The translations under genes were made by a program, and so were the position numbers. Below are positions 9,715 to 18,554 of a DNA stretch of 64,000 bases, piece after piece; positions within the stretch are counted from its first letter, which is position 1; each line of letters begins with the position of its first letter. The stretch comes from Rhynchopus euleeides (lineage: Eukaryota > Euglenozoa > Diplonemea > Diplonemida > Diplonemidae): assembly GCA_963210315.1 (NCBI GenBank), contig OY723275.1, positions 1,736,001-1,800,000 on the forward strand, written 5' to 3'. The notes beneath the pieces were generated by a model. That model was not told the DNA's origin and searched no databases. It saw nothing but the letters and a program-made list of their open reading frames with translations.

Positions 9715-11015
9715 ATGGGCATCTGTGCGTCAGAGGAGGAGAAGCCTCCGCACCGCCCGACTGGGCCGCAAGGTTACACACCGCCGCCGCCGCATGGAGG
9801 TGTGTCTGGCGTGCAGTCTTCCAAAGCACTCCCCGGGGACAACACAGGGGCGAGGTCTGCGCAGTTCGGCTGCCCGTGGACAAAGCATGGTGCGATAGTG
9901 GGCAAGGGTGGGTCCACCATCAAGCAGCTGCAGTCCCGCCACAATGTGAATATCGTTGTCGGCTCGAAGGAGCAGCGCTCCGAGCATATTCTCATCGAGG
10001 GTTCGAATGCCGGAATCGAAGCGGCGCGTGTGGAGCTGGAGGGGATTCTTCAGTTCGACCTGGCGGAGGGGCCGCTGCACATTTACGAGCTGGATGTGCC
10101 TAAGAATCGGTACGGTGGGATTATCGGGTCGGGGGGGTCGACGCTGCGGTCGATCGAGCAGGCGAGCAGAGCGGAGGTGGTGGTGCCGCATCGTGGCGCG
10201 CCTGAATCGGAGAAGATTACGATCTACGGCAGCCAGGCTGCCTGCGACAAGGCGCATGCTCAGGTGAACGATGTCCTGGGGCAGGTGGTGTCGTGCCGCA
10301 AGCGCTTCGGGGAGAAGGTGTCCGTGCAGGACATCCCGCGTGCGGACCTCTCCAAGGCTGTGTCCCGCTCCCTCTTCTTCCCCGACCACGACGAGGAGGG
10401 CGGGGAGTCCACCTTCCAGGTGTTCCTGCGCTACCTCAACGCCCCGAAGCACACGCTGGACATCGCGATCTTCACCATGACGAACGATGCGATTGCAAAC
10501 TCTGTGATGGATGCGCACAGGCGAGGTGTGACGGTGCGTGTCATCTGCGACAACGACCAGGCTGCGTCGCTGGGTGCTGACATCCACAAGCTGCGGCAGG
10601 CAGGCATTCCCGTGCGGACAGACCGCAAGTCTGAGCATATGCACCACAAGTATGCCAATGCAGTTTTGTGATTCTGTTGTCTTCTGGCCGTTGCTTTGTG
10701 TTGGCTGTAGCAGAGGCAGGGCGGGGTCATCCCTCGCCCTTCTCCGTGCGGAACTCCCACCAGGCGGTGGCGCCCAACCCTGAGCCACCACCATTTCTCC
10801 ACCGCTCCGCAAGGCGGGTGGAAGCGGACAGCATCACCCACCCCGCACTCCTCAGGTTCTGCATTCTGGACGGGCGTGTCCTGATGAACGGATCGTTCAA
10901 CTGGACAATGCAGGCACAGACCGGGAATGACGAGAATGTGATGATCCTGAGCGAACGCAAATTCATCACCGACTTCCAGAAGTATTTTAACAAGATGTGG
11001 TCTGAACTGGCGTGA
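9715..11015 (+). CDS. KH-KH-PLD protein, Zucchini/PLD6-like, putatively N-myristoylated (364 aa)
   Basis: Two exons: 9715-10649 and 10856-11015 (phase 2, donor AA|GTATGC, acceptor CTCAG). The splice restores the catalytic motif HHKFCILD (HxKx4D), then GSFNWTMQA and NDENV, as in the single-HKD family of mitochondrial PLD6/Zucchini. Without splicing the frame stops before the Asp. Residues ~60-110 and ~130-190 are KH domains with GKGG and GSGG loops, which bind single-stranded nucleic acid. PLD6-family members cut cardiolipin or RNA and act as dimers. The N-terminus MGICASEEE fits N-myristoylation with a palmitoylatable Cys4, in place of the membrane helix usual in PLD6. RNA cleavage at a membrane is an inference; a lipase role remains possible. 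Confidence 0.88.
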
Positions 11016-11841
11016 TCTACTGCGCTATTGGAGCGCTCTCGAGCCGATCCGCCATGCGCCTGGGATGCAGTGCTCCCACCCGATGCTGGGTCGGTGCAGG
11101 CACCCTGCATGGGGGGCTTGGCTGCGAGCTGGTTCTGATTCCTTCGCACTTCAGCCGGGAGGTGAGAGAGGGTGTGGCGTGGTGTGGGGGAAGGGCGCAT
11201 TTCTCCGTTTTTTTTCTTCCCTACGCCCTTCCCGCAATCTCGGTGGGCTTGACACGCCGGCAAGCCCCACCACCCCACCCGCCCTCCGCCCTATCTCTTT
11301 CGCCCACCCCGTCGCACAATTCTCGGAACGATGATCCTCTGCCTGTTCTTCTTTCTTCCGAGCGTCTCATCTCTCTAACCTAACCCCTTTCCCGAACCGT
11401 TATTTACGCTACGAGGCCGACGCTAAAAAGCAAAACACCCCCCACCTCCCTCAACGCTTTCATAATAGACACGATATCGGGCTAAATCGGAAATAATTTG
11501 GGCCCCCCGCTTCGATGCCACTCCCGACGCGCCACTCTCTTTTTTCCTCATCAAAAAGACAAGGCTGTTGTTTGTGCGCCCAATCCGAACAGCTGCCACG
11601 GTGGTGCGTGTTTGCCAGTCTTTTTCTTGTGCTGTGACACCTGCGACGCCAGGGTTACTCAGGTGCCTTTCGTCCGCCAACCAAATAGCCATTTTTATTG
11701 CCACACCCCCGCACAGACCCCCCCGCCCCCCCAACCGAAACAAAGCATACACCACCCTGAAGGGGGCGGTGCATGATTTGGTTTGCTCTTTCTCTGTGGG
11801 GTCCACGCGATCAGGCGAACCATGATATTTCTTTCTAAAAG
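11016..11841. other. Intergenic stretch after the KH-PLD gene
   Basis: 3' flank of the PLD gene. A short open stretch from ATG at 11054 to a GTGAGA donor-like site at 11162 could be an exon joining the candidate exons downstream, but nothing confirms it. Otherwise no feature was recognised. Confidence 0.4.
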
Positions 11842-12143
11842 GCGGTGCAGGCAGAGACACCCCATGCTGTGCTGGCAAACGCACCGCCACCCTACACGCT
11901 GCCTGAAGGGCAGAAGATTCTCTCCGCAAATGAGAGCAGGGCTGAGGTGGGTGGGTCGGGGGTGGGGTGGGGTGGGGTGGCTAGGAGTGGACTGCCGAGG
12001 TGGCGTTCCGAGGGACGCGAGGCCACAGAGGGTGCCAGACAGTGGGGCATGCCTCGGGGTGAGCGTGTGGCTGCTGAGCTGCCTCCCCCCCCCCCCCCCC
12101 CCCCCCCCAGCTTGATGCGGGCGATGGAGCTAGCACCAGTTGA
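11842..12143 (+). CDS. Possible small exon pair, unassigned
   Basis: From 11842 to 11946 one frame is open and protein-like (motif PPPYTLPEGQKILSANESR). It lies after an acceptor-like AAAAG and ends at GAG|GTGGGT. A second piece begins after the poly-C acceptor at 12110 and stops at 12141-12143, in the matching phase 0. No in-frame ATG opens it, so it would need an upstream exon, perhaps 11054-11161. It could be a small gene, a remnant, or chance. Function unknown. Confidence 0.25.
12081..12110 (+). promoter_or_regulatory. Poly-C splice acceptor
   Basis: About 24 consecutive C follow CCT and end in AG at 12109-12110. It could be the trans-splice acceptor for the gene starting at 12329 or a cis acceptor for the candidate exons. 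A near-pure C pyrimidine tract is unusual. Confidence 0.4.
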
Positions 12144-12328
12144 GACGAGTGTCTCAAGCTTTGCAAGCTGCCGAGTTGACCCGCATCCCCAGATTGATCA
12201 TCAGTGAAGTAGAGGTCAACTCTGCGCCCTGATTCTGTACTGCACCACGCCAACGCCACACCACGTATTGCCCCACCAGAATACACAATCCTGAGGCCTG
12301 CTGCACTGCACTGCACCTACCGTTCCCA

Positions 12329-13314
12329 ATGTCACCCCCGATGCGCAGTGTAGCGGCGATGTGTGCGGTGATGTGTGCCCTGCTGCCGGCAGCCGTGTCG
12401 CGCACTGTCGAGACGGAGTTTGTGTCCATCCCGAAGGGTGGGTGGCATGTGTTCGAAGTAGCGCGCGATGCGAACCACACGTTGCTGCACGACGTCAAGT
12501 TCACCAACAGGGCATCCATCTTTCGGGGCTGTCCGCAGGGCTACTACGCCACGCTTGACGTAGCTTTGAAGGGCGCCACCGTGCCTGTCGACAGCGAGAC
12601 GTCTGTGGTCGGTGGTCTGGGTGACGCATCCAGTGTATTCTTCGGGCGCAACACTGTTGGGGACACTGTGTCGGCAAATGTGACTGCAGTGGACTGCAGC
12701 GTCGACCTGCAGGCCGCCTTCAACTTCTACAGGCTGCTGGACACGACAGTGGTGGTGCAGAAGGTGCAGGACTTCGAGCTGTCAGGGCTGACCACCACCT
12801 TCTCTGTCCCCCTGCTGCCCGCTGCGCGGTATGTCGAGTCGGTGACCCTCACCATGGTGTCGCCCTGCTCGGAGGAGTACGACACGTTCTTGCTCACGCT
12901 GTCGCACCCTTCCTCCAGCGAGTCGCAGTTGACGAACCTCACAGAGGCGGGGCAGGAGCTGACGACACCCGTCGAGGGCCTGCTGCAAGGGTACCGGGCG
13001 GAGGCAACCGGTTGGGTCGGCTTCCACACCTCCGGGAACTGCACGCCTGAAGTGGAGGTGAATGTGCGGTGCAGGCTGCGGTGCAGCTGGTGGTGCCAGG
13101 GTCACCCGCCCCTCCTACGTCCACGCCGTACACCGCAACACCGTTCACCCCGGTTCCTGTTTCCAGCACGAGCAGCAAAAGCTACTTGGTGTGGATGATC
13201 GTGTCTTTCAGCATTGCCGCATTTGCTGTCGGCATCGCGTTTGTCGTGTTTTATCATTACAAGCGGCGTCAGGGCAGCGCCAAAGAAGCCATTCTGCTTC
13301 GCACTTTGAACTGA
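12329..13314 (+). CDS. Type I membrane protein, tail reached by a frame change
   Basis: The first frame (12329 to about 13057) gives a signal peptide (AAMCAVMCALLPAAVS), then an extracellular region of ~220 residues with N-glycosylation sites NHT, NVT, NLT and NCT and several Cys. That frame then loses character. Another frame, open from 13051, gives a Pro/Thr/Ser-rich stalk, a membrane helix (VWMIVSFSIAAFAVGIAFVV) and a basic cytoplasmic tail (YHYKRRQG), ending at 13314. The two fit one type I protein. The join could be a 17-nt (13058-13074) or 29-nt (13058-13086) GT...CAG intron, or a real or sequencing frameshift. Staying in the first frame gives a 289-aa protein with no anchor (stop 13198). 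No family recognised; a surface receptor-like role is a guess. Confidence 0.7.
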
Positions 13315-14639
13315 TACCCTTGATGTGTGTCTCACACCCAGGTCAAGGACCTGGTTCATTCTGCAAGTGTGCTCGACACACTGCTGCAAAACGAAGAGAA
13401 GGGGGGTGCCCCGTGTGTGGCATCATACACCCTTGTTGCGACAACCCTTTTCTGATTCCGCATTATTGTATTGCCGCTCCTCAGACTGCCTTCTGCTGAC
13501 CCGGCTAACAGCCCCGGCTAGCATAGCACCTCTGTTGCCCCTTTCGTGTGAATTGGTATCTATTCTCCATGTTGTGTTGCGATTCGTCCGTGCTCGGCAA
13601 TGCTTTATTTCGCTCGCATCAATGGGCACTCCAATCTTGATTCGCTCTCGCAACACAATTGCAATTATACGGAAATAGACCTCCTCACTCTGAAAAGCTG
13701 GCATGTATGCAGTGTGCTGTCATCGTAAGAAGTCTTTACTGTGATGACTCCTTCTTGTTCTTCTTCTGTTGTCCCAACCTTGGTTCCCTGCCAGGAAAGC
13801 TGGGTGTGGAGTCCCCAAGCGACGATGCAAATCGTAGTCGTGAAGGGAATCCGACAACTAAATCCTGAATATCGGCACCTCAATGCCACTTCACAAGGCT
13901 TCAACAGCCCTGAGAGATGTGTTCGCTCAACGAAACGGAGTTCGGAGGCTGCTTGTCGCAGTTGCTGGACAGGGCGTTTCTGCCATACACAAGAACTCAG
14001 AATCATTTTGGGCATCTTTTCCTTGGTTGTTTGTTGTTTTTGTTCTGCAGACTACGCGCGACGAAACGAAGAATAAGAAAGAACTGCCCCCTTCGGGTGC
14101 GACACATGGAGCGCCCGAAGAGTCGCGCTTTCTGTCTGCCGTCATATCGAACCCCTCCCTGTTTTTTCTGTGTGGAAGCGTCAACGCATCAAACGAAGTA
14201 TCATACAGTAGAGAGAGAGCGGCAGAGTTGAAGTGACACTTTCTGACAAATTTTAATAACGAGTAGAATCCATCAAGACCACTTCAGACCCCCACCTCCC
14301 AGCTACAGGCTGTTGACCTTCACTCATTCACTCATTCATCCATACCAAGCAGACACGGATGCCCTCAGCTGGACACGCCGGAATCGCCCCCGCCCTCGCA
14401 GTTCCCGAACCCAACGCACCCCTCCCGACACGACACTGCATACCGCCGCACAACACACGTCTGGTTCTTCAAGACATCCCCATCCCACCCCTTGCAGGTG
14501 TCGCAGGAGACGCCACAACACACGAGGAGGCTGGGGAGGGGGATCGAACAGACTCTCCCATTGTTTCAATACCATCTGTCCCTCCCCCCCTGCCCCTGCC
14601 CCAAGCTGATGTAAGCTCAGCAGGGAGGGCTGTGCGGAA
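13315..14639. other. Intergenic region with one diverged repeat
   Basis: Less GC-rich than the genes. It contains repeat S1 (13841-13990). The last ~300 bp are CT-rich and lead to an acceptor-like GTAAGCTCAG ending at 14620, just before the kinase start. No gene recognised. Confidence 0.5.
13841..13990 (+). repeat. Dispersed repeat S1
   Basis: It shares GCACCTCA(A)TGCCACTTCACA, CGCTCAACRAAA and CAGTTGCTGGACAGGG in order with an insertion in element A2 at 19531-19672. By eye roughly three quarters of positions match, so it is an older copy of the same interspersed repeat. Its ends are not clear. Confidence 0.6.
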
Positions 14640-16289
14640 ATGATGGACCTCCCGACTGTGGCGGTGTCTGTCATTGTGGCACTGCTGCTCGGCGTGGCGC
14701 TGCGCCGCCTGCAAAGAGCAGCGCCGCTGTGGAAGGACAAGCAGGGCGAGCGGCAGGTCACCCTGCAGACCCTGGTGGTGGACGGGCGGAGGGTGGGGTA
14801 CCCCCGCCACGCCACCCTCACCCGCTCGCGCACCGCAAGCCGGGCCGCGAAAACCCACTCCAGCGCCGCCTCGACAGATGACATGTTCAGCATCTCCCCC
14901 AGCAACTCGCTGGGGTCCCGGTCGTACAAATCGTCGCACCGGTCGTCGCACCGCCTGACCGCCGCATCGCTCGCCAAATGGGAGGAGATCAGCCAGGCCA
15001 GCGGGCAGCCGGGCGATATCGAATGGTCCACGGAGGACGGCACCGTCGCACCCGCCTCCCCCGTCATGATGCCCGTCGCAGAGCCCGCCGCAGCGGCGGC
15101 AGAGCCGCCGCTGCCGCTGGAGCTTCCCCTGAAGGCACACCCCTTCACCCTGCGCCGCTCTGTCCGGCGGGCCCTGTGGGCGGAGCTGGGCGAGGAGCGG
15201 CGGCGGTGGCGGCGTCAGGTGCACAAGCTGCAAACCAGGGCGAAGCGGCGGCACGCGGCGTCGCAGTCCTCCGTCTGCTCCTCCAGCACCGTGATGTCGA
15301 CGACGCGTGCCTACTCCCTGTCGTCGGCGTCGCTCTCCTTTGCGGAGTCAACCGACACCACAGGCGCACCCGCCGGGGCGAAGATCGACTGCGGGGAGCT
15401 GGGGGGCACCTGGTGCGAGATCGGCACCGGCAAGTTTGGCTCCGTCCACCGCTGCACCTACGGGCCCGGCGGGGAGGAGGTCGCGGTGAAGCGCCTCCGC
15501 AGCTCCGCCTCCTGCGTGCAGCGCGCCGCCTTCGTCAACGAGATCAACTCGCTGCTGGAGCTGCGGGGGCGCTGCAACATCCTCCACGCCCTTGGCTGGA
15601 GCCTGTCGCCGGAAGGCGACTACCTCCTGGTCACAGAGCTCTGCATCGGAGGGTGCCTGCAGGACCGCCTGGTGTCAGGCCCGACGCTCGGCTTGGATGG
15701 GCACGGCAGTGTCCTGCTGTGCGTCGCCACAGCCCTGGCCTACCTCCACTCCAACAACATGGTGCACGGGGATGTCAGCGCGCGCAACGTCCTGCTGTGC
15801 GGCAACGGCAGGGCGAAGCTGGCAGACATCGGGCTGGCCGCATCGCGGGGCGAGCGCATGCCCTGGGTTGCCGTGCCCTGGGCCTCCCCAGAGAGCCTGC
15901 AGCACCACGCTGTGGCGACCAGCCCCAGCGACGTGTGGTCCTTCGGGGTGCTGGTCTGGGAGATGCTGCATGTGCCCTATGAGGAGCCGTATGCCTGGGT
16001 GCGTGGTGGTGGCCTTGCTGGCGAGGACAGGGTGCTGCTGGTGTCCCGCATGATCCGCGAGGGCACGGCGCTGCCCCAGCCCGAGGGGCTGCGGGGCACG
16101 CTGGCGGTCCTCTGGGGTGATGTGGCGGTGCGCTGCCTGCAGATGAACCCCGCGCAGCGGCCCGCCTTCACAGCGGTCATCGAGATGCTGCGTGGGATGT
16201 TCGGCAATATCTTCAACGCCACAGTCGTGTCGCCGATACGGACAGACGATGTGGTTGATGCAACGTACTTCGGAGATGCGGGAGATTGA
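14640..16289 (+). CDS. Membrane-anchored protein kinase, tyrosine-kinase-like motifs (549 aa)
   Basis: The N-terminus carries a hydrophobic helix (VAVSVIVALLLGVALR, residues ~7-22) followed by basic residues, suggesting a membrane anchor. A long Ser/Ala-rich linker runs to about residue 245. The kinase domain (~250-535) has a glycine loop IGTGKFGSVHRC, lysine in VAVKRLR, Glu in FVNEIN, the catalytic loop HGDVSARNVLL, ADIGLA at the DFG position, WASPES at the APE position and DVWSFGVLVWEM. Catalytic Lys, Glu, Asp, Asn and metal-binding Asp are present, so it is probably active. HRD is HGD, and the DVSARN loop with W(A)SPE resembles tyrosine and TKL kinases, not most Ser/Thr kinases. Substrate unknown. 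ATG codons at 14640 and 14643 are adjacent. Confidence 0.92.
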   Translation: MMDLPTVAVSVIVALLLGVALRRLQRAAPLWKDKQGERQVTLQTLVVDGRRVGYPRHATLTRSRTASRAAKTHSSAASTDDMFSISPSNSLGSRSYKSSHRSSHRLTAASLAKWEEISQASGQPGDIEWSTEDGTVAPASPVMMPVAEPAAAAAEPPLPLELPLKAHPFTLRRSVRRALWAELGEERRRWRRQVHKLQTRAKRRHAASQSSVCSSSTVMSTTRAYSLSSASLSFAESTDTTGAPAGAKIDCGELGGTWCEIGTGKFGSVHRCTYGPGGEEVAVKRLRSSASCVQRAAFVNEINSLLELRGRCNILHALGWSLSPEGDYLLVTELCIGGCLQDRLVSGPTLGLDGHGSVLLCVATALAYLHSNNMVHGDVSARNVLLCGNGRAKLADIGLAASRGERMPWVAVPWASPESLQHHAVATSPSDVWSFGVLVWEMLHVPYEEPYAWVRGGGLAGEDRVLLVSRMIREGTALPQPEGLRGTLAVLWGDVAVRCLQMNPAQRPAFTAVIEMLRGMFGNIFNATVVSPIRTDDVVDATYFGDAGD

Positions 16290-16400
16290 TCGGCCCAGCG
16301 TGTCTAACCCGTTGTGTTGATGAGAGGGTGTTGTTCTTGAGAGCAGAGAGAACCGGGGGCCGTGTTCCCGCACACAAGGTGGTCGCCAAAACCCCCCCAT

Positions 16401-16441
16401 GCCCTGACCCCTTCCGCGGCTTGTTTTTCTCTTCCCGGCAG
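16401..16441 (+). promoter_or_regulatory. Putative trans-splice acceptor
   Basis: CT-rich tract with GTTTTTCTCTTCCCGGCAG ending at 16441, 91 bases before the aminopeptidase start. A strong acceptor by sequence. It argues against the longer reading frame that begins upstream at 16286. Confidence 0.5.
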
Positions 16442-16531
16442 ACAGGGAACAGAGGGGTTGTGTGTTGTTGTTCTGCACCACCAAGCCTCACACGAGACAG
16501 GACAGGAGGGAACAGGCATAACACCGCCGCG

Positions 16532-18349
16532 ATGAACGCGGTGCTGCGGCATGTGCGGAAGGAGATGGCACATCACAACCTTGCTGTGTACATCATCCCA
16601 TCGGGCGACCCTCATGCAAGCGAGTACACCCCAGCTGCCTTCCAGCGCGTGACAGCCGTGTCGAACTTCAGCGGCAGTGCAGGGACCGCTGTCGTGACTC
16701 CTGAGAAGGCGTACCTCTGGACGGACTCGCGCTACTGGCTCCAGGCAGGGGTGCAGCTGAGCGACAGCTGGGAGTTGAAGAAGCCCACGGATCAGACGCT
16801 TGAGGCCTGGCTGGGGCTGCTGGAGGAGAACGCGCGTGTGGGCCTCGACCCATTTGTCTTCCCCGTCAGCCGCTTCGAGCGGATGAAGAAGGCTGTCGCC
16901 CTCAACAAGGCGGAGCTGGTGACGATCACCGACAACCTTGTGGACCTCGGCTGGGCAGACAGGCCGCAGCTCCCCTCCAGCAGGGCCTTCATCCTCGGGC
17001 AGCAGTACACCGGCATGTCCGCGAAGGAGAAGCTCGAGAACGTGCGGAAGAACATGGTGGAAAAGAAGGCGTCCTCCACGGTGTTCGCCACCCTCGACGA
17101 CATCGCGTGGCTGCTGAACATCCGCGGCAGCGACATCCGCTGCACGCCTGTGGTCCTCTCCTACGCCATCGTGACGGAGGACACGGTGCACCTCTTCGTC
17201 GATCAGTCCCGCTTCGCCGACGAGGTGACTGGAGAGCTGGCCCCCCTCGTGACCTTCCACCCCTACGCAGACATCCTCGCCGCCATTCCCTCTGTTGTCG
17301 GGAAGCGTGCGCTGTACGACGAGAATGTGACTTCCTACGCACTGGTGTCTGCCCTGAAGGCAGCCTGCGAGGCTGTGCACCAGAATTCGGTGGTGCAGAA
17401 GGCGAAGACTGTGAAGAACGCGACGGAGGCAGAGGGGTTCATCCGCTGCCACGTCCGCGACGGTGTTGCCCTGTCGAAGTTCCTGAAGTGGCTCGAGGAG
17501 GAGATCGCCGCGGGGCGCCCCGTCACCGAGATCACGGCGGTCGACAAGCTGCTGACGTTCCGCCAGCAGCAGGCGCACTTCATTGAGGAGAGCTTCGTCA
17601 CCATCTCCTGCAGTGGGCCCAACGGGGCCAGCATCCACTACCGCCCCACCCCGGAGGCGCACCGTTCCCTCGCTGCGGATGAGCTGTACCTTGTCGACTC
17701 TGGCGGTCAGTATTTCGACGGCACGACTGATGTGACACGCACCGTCTGCTTCAGCACGCCGAAGCCCAAGGAGGTCGAGGCGTACACCCTTGTGCTGAAG
17801 GGTGTCATCGGGATCAGCACCGCAAAGTGGCCCAAGGGAACCATGGGGCACCGCCTCGACACCCTGGCAAGGCATGCCCTCTGGCAGCAGGGCCTGGACT
17901 ACGGGCACGGCACGGGGCACGGTGTTGGGCACTTCCTGGGTGTGCACGAGGGTCCCATCATGATCAGCTCCGGTGCCCCCTCCTACCAGCAGCCGATGGA
18001 TGAGAACTGCGTGGTGTCGAACGAGCCTGGTTACTATGAGGATGGTGCCTTCGGGATCCGTATCGAGAACCTGGAGCTCGTGGTGAAGGCGGAGACGAAG
18101 TACCGCTTTTTGGACAAGCAGTTCCTCACGATGCGGCCTCTTACCATGGCCCCTCTGGAGGCACGTCTGATCGACCCCTCCCTGCTGACAGACGCAGAGC
18201 TGGACTGGGTCAACGCATACCACCGCACCGTCCTCAAGGCGCTGTCGGAGGCTGACTCTGATGCGAGCTTCCTGGAGTGGCTGGCGAAGAAGTGTGAGAC
18301 GATCGGGAGAGAGGATGGCCCTTCCCGCAAGCGCGGGCGTACCGCCTGA
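16532..18349 (+). CDS. Xaa-Pro aminopeptidase, M24B family (605 aa)
   Basis: It removes an N-terminal residue preceding proline; a cytosolic enzyme with two metal ions. The length matches eukaryotic aminopeptidase P1 (about 620 aa). The N-terminal creatinase-like domains include VYIIPSGDPHASEY and SNFSGSAGTAVVT with TDSRYW. The catalytic pita-bread domain shows all five metal ligands: Asp389 and Asp400 in VDSGGQYFDGTTDVTRT, His near 463 in GTGHGVGHFLGVHEGP, Glu near 497 in NEPGYYEDG and Glu near 511 in IRIENLEL. The spacings equal those of human XPNPEP1. No signal peptide, no intron. The C-terminus ends in a basic KRGR patch. The start is the first Met after a good acceptor at 16441. Confidence 0.97.
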   Translation: MNAVLRHVRKEMAHHNLAVYIIPSGDPHASEYTPAAFQRVTAVSNFSGSAGTAVVTPEKAYLWTDSRYWLQAGVQLSDSWELKKPTDQTLEAWLGLLEENARVGLDPFVFPVSRFERMKKAVALNKAELVTITDNLVDLGWADRPQLPSSRAFILGQQYTGMSAKEKLENVRKNMVEKKASSTVFATLDDIAWLLNIRGSDIRCTPVVLSYAIVTEDTVHLFVDQSRFADEVTGELAPLVTFHPYADILAAIPSVVGKRALYDENVTSYALVSALKAACEAVHQNSVVQKAKTVKNATEAEGFIRCHVRDGVALSKFLKWLEEEIAAGRPVTEITAVDKLLTFRQQQAHFIEESFVTISCSGPNGASIHYRPTPEAHRSLAADELYLVDSGGQYFDGTTDVTRTVCFSTPKPKEVEAYTLVLKGVIGISTAKWPKGTMGHRLDTLARHALWQQGLDYGHGTGHGVGHFLGVHEGPIMISSGAPSYQQPMDENCVVSNEPGYYEDGAFGIRIENLELVVKAETKYRFLDKQFLTMRPLTMAPLEARLIDPSLLTDAELDWVNAYHRTVLKALSEADSDASFLEWLAKKCETIGREDGPSRKRGRTA

Positions 18350-18554
18350 ACCCCCTGAACAGCGGCCTCGCTCTGTGATGTTGTTCCAAAAATACGTCTT
18401 GTTTTGCAGAGAGGGTGGGGGTGGGGGGGCGTCAATGAGACAAGAGAGAGCGAGAGAGTGGAGCTCGAACCTCGTGCTTTTCGACACGACAAAAATAACC
18501 CAGGAGGGCCGGGCACTTCAAACAGGCATGGGTGGGTGCGGGGGGGGGGGGGGG

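Noticed and set aside
16304-18487. 727-codon open frame on the - strand opposite the Xaa-Pro aminopeptidase
   Set aside because: It is an antisense by-product of GC-rich codon use; no domain, and the + strand product has all catalytic residues.
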